Below, piece after piece: positions 24,201 through 32,410 of a DNA stretch of 64,000 bases. Origin of the DNA: Anarhynchus alexandrinus (taxonomy: Eukaryota > Chordata > Aves > Charadriiformes > Charadriidae); NCBI GenBank assembly GCA_008711295.1, contig VUYV01000763.1, positions 16,564-80,563 of the forward strand, given 5' to 3'. The notes under the pieces were generated by a model. The model was not told where the DNA came from. It made no database searches and saw only the letters and a program-made list of their open reading frames with translations. How positions within the stretch are numbered: position 1 is the first letter of the stretch; every line of letters starts with the position of its first letter. The position numbers and the translations under genes are program-made.

Positions 24201-26825
24201 CCAGTCCCTAAAGGGGCTCCAGGAGAGCTGAGGAGGGACTTTATACAAGGGCGTGTAGTGATAGGATGAGGGGGAATGGCTTCAAACTGGAAGAATGGAG
24301 ATTTAGATGAGATATGAGGAAGAAATTTTTCCCTGTGAGGGTGGTGAGCCCCTGGCGCAGGTTGCCCAGAGAAGCTGTGGCTGCCCCATCCCTGGAGGTG
24401 TTCAAGGCCAGGCTGGATGGGGCTTGGAGCAACCTGGGCTGGTGGGAGGTGTCCCTGCCCAGGGCAGGGGGTTGGAACTGGATGATCTTCAAGGTCCCTT
24501 CCAACCCAAACCATTCTAGGATTCTATGATAAGTACGCTTGATACTGCTTCAGCTCCACCACTGGAAGGGTTAATAAGGCCCTTTCTTGCCATTCCTCGC
24601 CTGATGGGAGCTGGGCTGAGAAGTACATGATCTCTAAGATCTTTTCTTGTGGTTTGCCCGTTGCCATGGGCTGGGTTGTATTCATCTCCTGGAGACACCA
24701 TTCATTTCCTGGGTGCCATTGTGAGATTAAATATATAACCCGGTGGCTGCTCACCCGCCTCCTGGGGGCTGGGAATGCCAGTTTGGGTCCTTTGTTTGAG
24801 CTTGCCCTGCCGTGCTGTCCTGGGAGATGGAGCCAGCTCCTGGGACAATGGAAAGCATTTTGTTTCTATCCTGGAGATCAACCTGTTATTGTTTGAAACT
24901 AAAGGGCCTTGGTAGGGTTGACCCAGCCAGGTGACCCGGCTGGGACAATGTCTGGGGCTGCGCAGTGCAAATCCCGCCTTTGTCTTAGCATGCTAACGCA
25001 AACCCCGAGACCCCCAGCGTGCCGTAAAACTTGACTTTAAGTTCTGTATTTACCTGAGCCGCCTAAAATACACCTTTCTCCACCCCGTGGTGCAGAGCTC
25101 AGGGGCTTTTTGAGGAGCGGGACGTGGTCTTGGTGGCCGGTCTCCTCCAGGTTCGCGTGTCCAGGCTTTCATATTTTGTCCGGTGCGCGCAAGACACCGT
25201 AGATCTTGCCCTGGCTGAACGTTTTGTGTTTCCTGGCCAAATCCACCGACTTGCCTAAGCCCACAGGCTGCGGGGAGGAACGGCCGCGGGGCGGGAAACG
25301 TGTCGGAGCACGACACACATGCCGGTGCACGCACGCTGCCATGTGTACGTGCGTTCGCGCCGCGATGGTGCGCTCAGCCATGGGCCGATGAAACGGTAAA
25401 TATTTGAGGTCGGGAAAAGTCAGCACATTCCCTGAACTCTGCCTGCTTGTTCAGGCTGTTAAGAGCGAGGGCTAATATTTGAGAGCACCCCACCCATGCG
25501 CGGAGAGGGCTGCAGCCAGGGTTCAGCTCTCCAACCCGGGCACGCAGGGAGCTGGAAGCCAACACGGGCTTTTCCAGTCCAGTTCCCAGCTGGCTGAGAA
25601 GTTGCACAATTTAATTGATTTCAGTGGGGGAAGAGGTGTGTATGGGCAGGATGGGGGTGGGGGTGGGGGGAGAGAAGCGGGGGGGTTGGGGTGGGGAAGA
25701 GGGCAGAGGCATTACGTCACCCAAACGCTCTGGAGGAAAACACGGTGTTTTGTGTACAGAGAGCTGCAGGGCTGAGCTTCCAGGCAGAGGGCGTCGGATG
25801 GTGGTTTCAGAGACGGGCGGCTTTGAGGAAAATTTATATGGCGTAACCCCCTTCTTCCGTAACCCACTGCTTCCTCCTGATGCCCCCTCCCCACCACTTG
25901 TGTGAGCAGCAACACCTTTCATAGGAATTTTTGGCTTTTTAGTTAAAAGAAACCAAACCCAACAAGCCTCAGATATTTTTTTGTGTTTTTTTTTTAGCCA
26001 GAAATGCTCCAAAATCCAATAGGAACTTGAAGGGCACTAGAAACCAAGCCTCGAAAGCAAAAGCCCCCCCACCCCCACCTTGTGTGAGCAGCAACACCTT
26101 CCATAGGAATTTTTGGCTTTTTAGTTAAAAAAACCAAAACCAACAAGCCTCAGATTTTTTTTTTTTTTTTTTTTTTTTATTTTCTANNNNNNNNNNNNNN
26201 NNNNNNNNNNNNNNNGAATCTTTGGCTTTTTAGTTAAAAAAAACCAAACCCAACAAGCCTCAGATATTTTTTTGTGTTTTTTTTTTAGCCAGAAATGCTC
26301 CAAAATCCAATAGGAACTTGAAGGGCACTAGAAACCAAGCCTTGAAAGCAAAAGCGGGAGGGGGCACGTGGACAAGACCTGGCTACTGCAGCTCAACAGT
26401 TTATGGTCCCTTGGTGGCTATGGACTGTGTGCAGCGAGTGAGCCCTGGTCCCATAAATCACCCGCGTGGCCACTAGCCCTGTCCTGCAGCGGGGCAGCCC
26501 TGGGTGCCCTCCAGGGCCTCCCGAGGAGGATGGACACCTCTGAGAGGCCGGGGGTGGGTGTTTGGGAGGCCGGGCAGATGCGTGGCCACGTAGGTTCTTG
26601 CATGGCTCTAACCTGTGACCTGTGGCTCTTCCCCCGCAACCCGCAGGTGAGAAGCCCTATAAATGCACCTGGGAAGGCTGCGACTGGCGCTTTGCCCGCT
26701 CCGACGAGCTGACCCGGCACTATCGGAAGCACACGGGCGCCAAACCCTTCAAGTGCTTAGCCTGCGGCCGCTGCTTCTCCCGCTCCGACCATCTGGCTCT
26801 CCACATGAAGCGGCACCAGAACTAG
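69..26825 (+). CDS. KLF5L: Krueppel-like factor 5-like (KLF5L), four coding exons, 435 aa
   Basis: Sequence-specific nuclear transcription factor of the SP/KLF family, which binds GC/CACCC boxes through three C-terminal C2H2 fingers. CDS is join(69..233,18379..19282,22475..22534,26647..26825), 1308 nt with stop. Residues 1-55 carry an F-x-x-L-K-P-V motif like the KLF5 N-terminus. Residues 56-350 contain the KLF5 hallmarks KKYRR-SASVVD (77-88), THLRTGLY (113-120), two SUMO-type sites I-K-x-E (132-135, 174-177), a Ser/Pro cluster (276-285) and a PPxY-type PPPSY (297-301). Fingers: C353/C358/H371/H375, C383/C388/H401/H405, C413/C416/H429/H433, joined by TGEKPYK and TGAKPFK linkers. The end, RHQN, is typical of KLF5. 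Exon layout and phases match KLF5. The N-terminal half differs too much to be the bird KLF5 orthologue as I know it, so I call the paralogue KLF5L; if wrong, it is KLF5. A candidate extra exon would make it 451 aa. Confidence 0.92.
2598..2652. repeat. A-rich (CAAA)n simple repeat
   Basis: Interrupted CAAA/CAAAA units after AATTAAAAAA. Simple repeat in intron 1. Confidence 0.8.
3480..3504. repeat. (GGGGGT)n G-rich repeat
   Basis: Four runs of four or more G separated by single T bases, so it could form a G-quadruplex on the + strand. Short microsatellite in intron 1. Confidence 0.7.
6009..6045. repeat. (TTTTA)n / T-rich simple repeat
   Basis: TTTTA units followed by runs of T. A second poly-T tract with an N at 6396 lies 340 bp downstream. 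Confidence 0.7.
6440..6950. promoter_or_regulatory. AT-rich candidate conserved element, intron 1
   Basis: A CpG-poor, repeat-free block in a GC-rich intron. It contains an AP-1 site (TGAGTCA, 6762-6768) and homeobox-like ATTA/TAAT words. I cannot measure conservation; the call rests on contrast in composition only. Confidence 0.25.
10290..10560. promoter_or_regulatory. AT-rich candidate enhancer, intron 1
   Basis: Sharp AT-rich island with repeated GGTCAATAT-type words (AGGTCAATAT at about 10331 and 10376), TATATAAATA and CTATTTATAA MEF2/TATA-like words, and a TGATTGATGATTAT homeobox-like cluster. No coding frame of note. Function inferred from motif density only. Confidence 0.3.
11045..11190. 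promoter_or_regulatory. Short AT-rich candidate element, intron 1
   Basis: Unique AT-rich stretch with forkhead-like words (GTTTAGCAAACA near 11060) and TTATTTATCAAC, between GC-rich flanks. Composition-based guess. Confidence 0.2.
11901..11945. repeat. Two-copy 24-bp tandem repeat with an N
   Basis: ACTGTCC(C/A)TTCCTGGCCAAAC occurs at 11901 and again at 11925; the N at 11922 sits in the junction. A small duplication in intron 1. Confidence 0.65.
14848..14895 (+). CDS. KLF5L: Candidate in-frame 48-nt exon of KLF5L in intron 1
   Basis: A branch-point-like CACTAAC (14820-14826) lies about 22 nt upstream of a pyrimidine-rich acceptor ending CCCACAG (14841-14847). The 48-nt segment then ends in GAG followed by the donor GTGAGG (14896). 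The segment is a multiple of three with no stop in the phase-0 frame, so it would fit between exon 1 (ends phase 0) and exon 2 (begins phase 0), adding [16 protein letters not shown] between residues 55 and 56. It also holds three in-frame ATGs that could serve a downstream promoter. I know of no such exon in mammalian KLF5. It may be alternative, lineage-specific or a chance arrangement. Confidence 0.45.
15318..15847 (+). mobile_element. CR1 LINE fragment 1 (subfamily A, + strand)
   Basis: A 5'-truncated CR1 retrotransposon. It begins in the GAGACCCCAC / CTGCCTCCAGCTCTGGGG region near the end of the element's ORF2, and has the typical GGAGAAGAGAAGGCT, GGTTGCCCAGAGAAGCTGTGG and GGAGGTGTTCAAGGCC blocks and the terminal ATTCTATGAT. 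Coding capacity is lost. Confidence 0.95.
17832..17901. repeat. Two-copy 33-35 bp imperfect tandem repeat
   Basis: ATTCTCA...GATAT(C/T)GTCCTAGAATA appears twice, the GATAT cores starting at 17853 and 17886. It lies in an AT-rich block (17740-18140) about 500 bp before exon 2. Confidence 0.65.
18379..19282 (+). CDS. KLF5L: KLF5L coding exon 2 (regulatory region)
   Basis: 904 nt, residues 56-356 plus the first base of codon 357. The acceptor is a T-rich tract ending TTTGCCACAG; the donor is CCAG|GTATGC. This exon holds nearly all of the Pro/Ser/Thr-rich regulatory region: the acidic/aromatic start [27 protein letters not shown], two I-K-x-E sites, [15 protein letters not shown], and the basic run before finger 1 (NRR at 338-340, EKRR at 346-349). 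In KLF5 the corresponding motifs are known for sumoylation, FBW7 phosphodegron recognition and WW-domain ligase binding; the functions here are inferred. The reading frame stays open upstream into the intron for 171 nt, but with only a GTG, no ATG, so I do not extend it. Confidence 0.95.
19732..19903 (+). mobile_element. CR1 LINE fragment 2 (older type, + strand)
   Basis: 3' end of a different CR1 type: GGTGGAGTC.CCGTCCCTGG, GGTTTAGTGG, GGTTGATGGTTGGACTTGATG and ATCTTAAAGGTCCCTTCCAACCT, ending ATCTATGATTCTA. More diverged than the subfamily A and B copies. Confidence 0.9.
20400..20590 (+). mobile_element. Possible ancient dispersed repeat remnant
   Basis: GTCTAGCCCAGATCCTGTCT, CCAGCAGTGACC, TATAAGAATAGGACA and a TGGCAACCTGCAG / GACTTTCTG block resemble, in order, a dispersed repeat I remember from bird and reptile genomes (around TCTAGCCCAGTATCCTGTCT). 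I cannot name the family. Needs a RepeatMasker search. Confidence 0.4.
21430..21720. promoter_or_regulatory. AT-rich candidate element with octamer, intron 2
   Basis: A unique AT-rich block containing the POU octamer ATGCAAAT (21481-21488), AT-rich homeobox words and a GATA-like TTTATCTAAC. Composition and motifs only. Confidence 0.25.
22074..22230 (-). mobile_element. CR1 LINE fragment 3 (subfamily B, - strand)
   Basis: Starts with the reversed CR1 tail ATAGAATCATAGAATGG and GGTTGGAAAGGACCTTGAAG. It carries the subfamily B markers CTGCCATAGGCAGGG and CTGCCCAAGGCCACGTCC. Only about 160 bp of the 3' end remain, with a 5-bp deletion before CCTTGAACACC. Confidence 0.93.
22475..22534 (+). CDS. 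KLF5L: KLF5L coding exon 3 (zinc finger 1)
   Basis: 60-nt exon flanked by a T-rich acceptor ending TTTTTTGCAG and the donor ACAG|GTAAGA. It completes codon 357 (Gly), encodes residues 358-376 and gives the first base of codon 377. It supplies C358, H371 and H375 of finger 1 and the conserved [12 protein letters not shown] core. A separate 60-nt exon here is the standard structure of KLF5 and its closest relatives. Gln372 stands where KLF5, KLF4 and KLF2 usually have Leu in H-L-R-T-H. Confidence 0.95.
23086..23131. repeat. Two-copy 23-bp tandem repeat
   Basis: CCAAACAGACGT(A/G)CAGAAGG starts at 23086 and again at 23109. It lies inside a stretch of intron 3 that is open on both strands. Confidence 0.7.
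24152..24530 (+). mobile_element. CR1 LINE fragment 4 (subfamily A, + strand)
   Basis: Begins at CTCAGCCTGGAGAAGAGAAGG, runs through AGGAAGAAATTTTTCCC, GGTTGCCCAGAGAAGCTGTGG and GGGCTTGGAGCAACCTGGGC, and ends ATTCTATGAT. Marker CTGCCCAGGGCAGGG places it in subfamily A. Confidence 0.95.
25090..25390. other. CpG-rich patch in intron 3
   Basis: Rich in CpG (GCGCGC, GGCCGCGGGGCGGG, TTCGCGCCGCG) in an otherwise ordinary intron. Could be a small intragenic CpG island; no first exon is recognisable beside it. Confidence 0.35.
25650..25697. repeat. G-rich tract, possible G-quadruplex
   Basis: Several runs of four or more G (GGGGGTGGGGGTGGGGGG, then GGGGGGG and GGGG) within 48 bp on the + (transcribed RNA) strand. 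It could form a G-quadruplex in DNA or pre-mRNA. Confidence 0.5.
25898..26355. repeat. 182-bp tandem repeat, about 2.5-3 copies, broken by a gap
   Basis: Copy 1 starts at TTGTGTGAGC 25898, copy 2 at 26080 (period 182). A third, partial copy resumes after the gap at 26216 with TTTGGCTTTTTAGTT and ends near 26355 at GAAAGCAAAAGC. The units are nearly identical, differing mostly in poly-T length and a C-rich insert. The N run probably marks collapsed or unsequenced copies, so true copy number is unknown. The array lies about 290 bp before KLF5L exon 4. Confidence 0.9.
26187..26215. other. Assembly gap (29 N)
   Basis: A run of 29 N following a long poly-T, inside the 182-bp tandem repeat. Isolated Ns elsewhere are at 345, 591, 6396 and 11922. 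Confidence 0.99.
26647..26825 (+). CDS. KLF5L: KLF5L coding exon 4 (zinc fingers 2 and 3, stop)
   Basis: 179 nt after an acceptor ending AACCCGCAG, finishing codon 377 and running to TAG (26823-26825). Finger 2 has the invariant KLF sequence [19 protein letters not shown]. Finger 3 is [14 protein letters not shown], with an additional cysteine (C419) where KLF5 has Ser and KLF1/2/4 have Ala. DNA-contact residues of the RSDEL and RSDHL helices are intact. The protein ends in RHQN. A gapped tandem repeat lies about 290 bp upstream, so the assembly near this exon deserves checking, although the exon itself is clean. Confidence 0.95.
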
Positions 26826-27012
26826 GAGCCGCCTACGTTCGCCACGTCTCCGAGAGCAGCTGAAACTCCTTTCTTTTCCGAGGGGGGGGGCCTCTCCTCT
26901 TCTCCTACGTAGGAACAAACCCATGCTGTGATCAACCGGCAGGGCCGGGGTGGCCGGCAAGCCCCCTCCGCAAGCCCTGTCCCCAACTGTTTCTGGTTTT
27001 AAAAGAAATCTA

Positions 27013-27018
27013 ATTAAA
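27013..27018 (+). terminator. KLF5L: Possible proximal poly(A) signal ATTAAA
   Basis: ATTAAA about 190 nt after the stop codon, followed by an A run and AT-rich sequence. The hexamer is a common variant signal, but the downstream sequence is not clearly GU-rich. It would give a very short 3' UTR. Confidence 0.25.
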
Positions 27019-28910
27019 AAAAGAGTTATAATTACAGAGTGATCTCATGACGAGGCTCCCGGCGGCACTGGGGCGATCGACCTTGGATTCCAAAGGGCTT
27101 TCTTCTAGCAAACCTGCTATTTATTTGTCACTCAGGAGCAACGGTCCTTCGTGCCTCGAGCTCGTTGGGAGTTTTTTTGGACCCCTTTCAGGGCGCTGCC
27201 TTTGGCGAGCCCGAGGAGGGTTGCGCGGGGTCGGTCGCCTGGCTGTGCGTGAGAGGTCTCGCTTCAAACCGTCGGTGCAATCCTCGTGGGCTGCCCCACG
27301 GCGCGGCCGTGGATGTGGCACCTCTGACGGGCGAGAACAGGAGCACCTACGTGCCCAGGGCTGCTTGGGTTGACAACCCCAATCTCTGTGGGGGCATAGA
27401 AGGAAGGGCCTACGACGTACTCACCTGACGTGCCTTCAAGCAAGGGACAGCACAAAAGCAGATGACAATGGCCATCATCTGTGTCCCGTTGAGCCCAGCT
27501 GCGGTTTCCTGGCAGCCGGCTCACTCGGGGCTGCAAATATCTGCCCTGCTTGGCCAAGTTTTTTGGTTGTGTCCTTAGCATTTCTGCTTCCGAGATGAAT
27601 TTTGACTTCGGGTGTCTCTGGGAGGACCAGCGTGGGTCCTGAAGACGCCCAAGGGACTGCAGAAAAGCCACCGATAAAGCTCTGGTTTCCCAGAATACAC
27701 TGTGCCTTTCTCCAAAAAAGCACTGGGCAGGCTGTGCTCATGCCTTGAACACGCACACAAGGAGTCAGTCATCGCCAATCACACCAGTCTCTTGCTGTTG
27801 CCATTTCATCACGTTCAGACAGAAAAGAAAAAAGCATCTTTGAAACAAATTCCAATAAATCCTGCTGTTCAGATTGTAATCGTGTTACCTACCTCACAGG
27901 TTCTCCATAGGGCACCTTCCCTCTTCTTCCGTGGGGTGCCGTGACGCCGTGGGACACACCAGCCATTCTTCAAAGTCTACCGGGGGTTAAACTTAGGCAG
28001 AACAAGAACCAGGCCATGCCAGTTTAACCAGCAGCCGTGCAGGTAATAAATAAATCAGGAACAAATAATGGGGCCGGTGCATTCAACAGAATATTGATTT
28101 CCCCCACGCCGTCCTCCTCTTTTATTCTTCCTCGAACAAATTTTAAGTAACGCGCAGATTGATGTGCGTCTGCAGCATCAACTGAAAGGCCACATGGAAC
28201 CGTGGCATCTTCAGGCGGTGGAAATTCGAAGGCCACCCCTCTCTGCTATTGCCTGACCCCACATTAGCCGAAAACCGCAGCTGGGTTCCTGGTTGTCCTT
28301 TGCCTTCTGGTCACACCTGTGGCTGGTGTGGCGTGGCAGGAGAGGAGGGCAGGAAGGATTTGGTGGTTGGGTGCATGGTGTGGTGTAGACTTTGGGGTGG
28401 ATGAGTGGTGCAGCGCTGCAGCGAGCCCTTTGTGTGGCTCTTTGGCAAGAAGCCTCCTCCTTTCTTCATGTCACCAGGGAGGGGTGGGAATGGAGGGGTG
28501 AAGTCAGGTCACCGAAGTGCTGGGAGCCGGCTTGGGTGACTTTCCCTGACGGTGCGTGGGAAGGGCTTTCTAGACCTCAGCGCTAGGGCCTTTGCCTGGC
28601 TGGAGGGTTTGATGGCGACACCCTCTTGACACCGTGTTCAAGTGAGGATTGGAAAGTCTGGCTCATAAATCAGCTTTTGCTGACCACGTGTATGTCCTCC
28701 ATGGCCTTTTTCCAACTCTTTCCTTGCTTGTCATCACAGATCACTGGGGATCGGCGGGTGTGGAGCAAATGGGCTCGTTTGCTATCTACCTTGTTGGCTG
28801 TGGGGTCTGGCTCCTCCTCAGGGCGCAGAGCAGGACCATGCCGATGCCACCACTGTGACTTGGGCTCCTTCTTTTTCCCAGCTCACCTTGGAGGCTGGGT
28901 AGAACCATAT

Positions 28911-29049
28911 CATAGAATCATAGAATGGTTTAGGTTGGAAAGGACCTTGAAGATCATCGAGTTCCAACCCCCCTGCCATTGGCAGGGACACCTCCCACCA
29001 GACCAGGCTGCCCAAGGCCACGTCCAGCCTGGCCTTGAACACCTCCAGT
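28911..29049 (-). mobile_element. CR1 LINE fragment 5 (subfamily B, - strand)
   Basis: Reversed CR1 tail CATAGAATCATAGAATGG, GGACCTTGAAGATCATCGAG, and the B marker CCCAAGGCCACGTCC, ending at ACACCTCCAG. It lies within the probable KLF5L 3' UTR, in antisense orientation. Confidence 0.93.
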
Positions 29050-29690
29050 ATGAGTGAGTAGGGCGTGCAGTGACATCTCCCCCCAAAAAATGGGGGGGTA
29101 GGAGTAGTGCGTGGCCTGAAGCCTCTGTGCAGGGGTCAGTTTTACCTCTTCTGCTTAGAGATGGGTCTGGAGAGGCTCAGGGAAGGCCTCCAATTATGGA
29201 AAAAGCCCTCGGAGAATGGCGGCGGGGCATGGTGTAGGAGCGTGCGTGTCTGCCGGCACGGGCGGGCTGAGCTCACGCCAAAGGAATTTCAGGGTTGTGT
29301 GGAGATGCCTCAGCCAGTCCCCGCCGGTGTCTCCAGGAAGCTCTGGCTGGCTCGGTGGGGCTGGTGGGGACCCAACGCGGCCGTGCTGGGACCTGCTGGG
29401 CTCCACCCCGCTCCGCTGGCGCCCGTTCAGCTCCTCGGCGGGTGAGCCCTGGCACGGCGAGCCTGCGGCACCGTGGTCCCCCCCGCGGCAGCCCCCAGGG
29501 CTGTAACTGCAACCTCGACGTGGGAAGATGGTGGGTTTTTTTGGTGCATCTGTTGTGGTTGAACCTCCTAAACGTGTGAGCCGAACTACAGGGCACGGGG
29601 TCAACCCAGCCACCGCGTGGGCCATCAGGCTGGGCATGGGGTTAGCCCTCACCTGTGGCCCTCTCAGAGGCATCTCATTGCCCCCTCTCT

Positions 29691-29713
29691 TTTGTTTGTT
29701 TGTTTGTTTGTTT
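29691..29713. repeat. (TTTG)n microsatellite
   Basis: Five TTTG units in the probable 3' UTR. Confidence 0.8.
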
Positions 29714-29936
29714 CTTCTTTTTTTGGAGAAGGAAATGTCTGCTCCCACCATTTCCATCTCTCGCTTCCTTGTTGTGCTGATGGAGCCGAAAACCTGTTCG
29801 CTGAAAAACAGTACAAAGCCAAAACAACCAACAGGCAGCTTTAAACCTTAGGGGAATTTTAAATAATTTTCCTGATGATCCTGTTTTTTTTTCACTACAG
29901 AAAAAAAAATGCATCTGCTCATCCTCATATAGACTA

Positions 29937-29972
29937 TGTATATATATGTGTATATATATATTTTTTTTTTTA
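29937..29972. repeat. (TA)n and poly-T tract
   Basis: TATATATATG TGTATATATA followed by a T run in the probable 3' UTR. A 22-base poly-A lies further on at 30613-30634. Confidence 0.75.
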
Positions 29973-30614
29973 ATTTGATCAGGGGGGCAGAGGAAGAAGT
30001 GTCTTAACAAAAGGGCACCCCGATCCGGTACCGCTTCCCAAACAGCACCGCTGCTCTGCGTGCAAAATGCATGACGCGGTGCAAATGTTTTACTAGTGCA
30101 AAGGCAACGCTTTAAAAGACAAAAAAACCCAAAACAAACACACCAAAAAGTCGGAGGGAAAGCCGCAGCAAGCCTCGGCCTTCACTTCTCCGTGTTTGTG
30201 TGTGCGCAGAAGTGGACAACCGCTCTCGGTGGCCGAGGGCAGTTATTCCCCGGGAGGAAGCCCCCGGGGAGATGGGGAGTGATGCTGATGGACCAAAGCC
30301 CCTCTTTGCTTCGGGGGGGGGACACGTCCCGGAGCCGAGCGACATAGCGGGGGGTGTGCGAACCTCCATCCCCGGTCCCCTGGGACACTCGGGTGATGGG
30401 GACATTGGAAAAGGTTTGCAAGCCCCGGGGTGGGGGGGGGCTTTGCAGAACAACTGTCAGCCCGGCCGGGCGGTGGGCACTTTGTCTGCCTGTATCATAG
30501 CGGGGTAGGGGGAAAAAGAAAATCGCTGTAAATAGGAAAAGAGCACTGTATCGCTTCGCGGGTCTGCGTGGATTGAAAGTGATCGTTTACTGTCCGAGAT
30601 GAACACAATGTGAA

Positions 30615-30645
<31 letters not shown>

Positions 30646-30768
30646 TGGGACCTGGAAAACTTGGGTGGAAGTTTTATTTTTCCGGTGATGCTTTCGTTTG
30701 TTACACAACCCCTTATCCCCCCAGCCCCCGAAACTCCCCTACAACTATTAATCTATCTCGTATTTTGT

Positions 30769-30774
30769 AATAAA
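30769..30774 (+). terminator. KLF5L: Probable distal poly(A) signal AATAAA
   Basis: TTTTGTAATAAAATTTTATCA context, followed 10-60 nt later by a T/G-rich stretch (GTGGAGACGTGGTC, then TTTCTTCTGTTCCC), the layout of a vertebrate cleavage site. The GC-poor 3' UTR-like sequence leads up to it. Cleavage would fall near 30785-30795. Confidence 0.5.
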
Positions 30775-30790
30775 ATTTTATCACGTGGAG

Positions 30791-31866
30791 ACGTGGTCTT
30801 TCTTCTGTTCCCTCCTGTTGCCAATGCTCTTTTTGCCTTTCCCTGCTGCTGCCTGCACGTGTGTTGGCTTAAAAAAAGGGGGGGAGAAAAAAAAAAAAAA
30901 GCTTTTTTATGCGTTTGGATTAGGAAAGTGGGTATCGGAGCAGGGGAAGCATCCGTGGCTGGTATAAACCTGGAGCAACGCTATTAGTGCTCTGAGCTGA
31001 TGCTTTGGAGGAATGGCGAACCCTTTCTCAAGCTGCAATGCTGTGCAAAGAAAAAGCAAGGGCAGGACACTTCTTTTTTTTTTGTTTTTTTTTAAATCCC
31101 CTCCGCTTTTACTACGCGCTCCTGTTTTTTTTTGCCCTGCGATGGGCGCAGGGACCATCCTCCGGCCAAGGGGGGTCCGAGGGAGCGGGAGCCTCCTCCT
31201 TCCCGGGGCAGGGAGAGGGGAAGGGAGGAGAGACGGGGGATGCACGGCGGAAGGGCCGGGCTGGGGACGCGGCGGTCACGATCCCCCTCTGTGTCCTTCT
31301 GTGTATATACACACACACGTTTGTACCTATGCAAACAGGCGGCAGGGGTTCGGCCAGGGCTGTCGAGCGTTTTGCATGCACCCACCCGCACGCACATATG
31401 CAAACACATACAAATACACACACACACACATCTATATAGATATATATAGGCTGAACTAATCAGCTCTTTGTAAGCCATTCCTGGCAGGATCCCATCTGCT
31501 TTCTCCAGCATCTTCCTTGCGATCGCTTCCCGCAGCCGCCTCCTGGCCCGGCTACGCTTGCAGGACCCTGACTCTTATTCCATGTTAAAATCAACAACCC
31601 CCTATTTCTTCCCGAAGGTTTTGCATTTCAGCTACATTTTTCACGAAGAAAATCCTCTTTCCCTACTGATTATGTTCCCTCAGCTCGGACTTCATTATGA
31701 TGCTGACACGAGTTGTTTTACATCCTTCTCCTCTGGCTTTTAGACCCCGTTGACAGTCCCCAGGTGTTGCACTGTTTTACTTTCCAAGTCCTTCTCCTCC
31801 CTCAGTTGTTTCCAGATTTCACCGTCACTTGAAAAATAACTTTGGGAGCGAGATCTAGTTAAGATT
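30791..31866. other. Intergenic, no gene seen
   Basis: Downstream of the probable KLF5L end. Poly-A and poly-T tracts, short (AC)n at 31306-31320 and (CA)n/(TA)n at 31416-31448, then plain unique sequence. No coding signal. Confidence 0.6.
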
Positions 31867-32410
31867 AGAATCATAGAATGGTTTGGGTTGGAAGGGACCT
31901 TGAAGATCATCCAGTTCCCACCCCCTGCCCTGAGCAGGGACACCTCCCATCAGCCCAGGTTGCTCCAAGCCCCGTCCAACCTGGCCTTGAACACCTCCAG
32001 GGATGGGGCAGCCACAGCTTCTCTGGGCAGCCTTCGCCAGGGGCTCACCACCCTCACAGGAGAGAATTTCTTCCTAAGATCTCATCTAAATCTCCCCTCT
32101 TCCAGTTTAAAGCCATTCCCCCTCGTCCTGTCACTCCATGCCCCAGTAAAAAGTCCCTCCCCAGCTCTCCTGTAGCCCCTTTAGGGACTGGAAGGCCGCA
32201 ATAAGGTCTCCCCGGAGCCTTCTCTTCTCCAGGCTGAACGCCCCCAACTCTTTCAACCTGTCCTCATTGGAGAGGTGCTCCAGCCCTCAGAGCATCTTGG
32301 TGGCCTCCTCTGGCCCTGCTCCAACAGGTCCATGTCTTTCTGATGTTGGCGGCCCCCGAGCTGGAGGCAGCACTGCAGGGGGGGGTCTCACCAGAGCAGA
32401 GGCAGGGAGA
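31867..32410 (-). mobile_element. CR1 LINE fragment 6 (subfamily A, - strand)
   Basis: From the reversed tail AGAATCATAGAATGGTTTGG through CTGCCCTGAGCAGGG, CTTCTCTGGGCAGCC and AGCCTTCTCTTCTCCAGGC to GGTCTCACCAGAGCAGAG, about 540 bp. The longer end reaches the terminal part of ORF2. Confidence 0.95.

Larger units (their letters stand above)
22535..26646 (+). other. KLF5L: KLF5L intron 3
   Basis: GT-AG intron of 4.1 kb. From left to right it has a 23-bp two-copy tandem repeat (23086-23131), a CR1 (24152-24530), a CpG-rich patch (about 25090-25390), a G-rich tract (25650-25697) and a 182-bp tandem repeat with an assembly gap (25898-26355). The stretch 22685-23380 is open in frames on both strands but shows no coding character. 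Confidence 0.85.
26826..30790 (+). other. KLF5L: KLF5L 3' UTR (probable, long form)
   Basis: No further coding potential follows the stop. The last part (about 29830-30780) is AT-rich with poly-T and poly-A runs and looks like a 3' UTR, ending at an AATAAA signal. A TATTTATTT word (27118-27126) resembles an AU-rich element. A minus-strand CR1 fragment (28911-29049) interrupts the tract. KLF5-type 3' UTRs as I know them are shorter, so the transcript may often end earlier, for example after ATTAAA at 27013. RNA data are needed to fix the end. Confidence 0.45.

Noticed and set aside
30613..30634. A 22-base poly-A that might mark a processed pseudogene.
   Set aside because: No cDNA-like body or target-site duplication around it; it sits within the 3' UTR-like tract.
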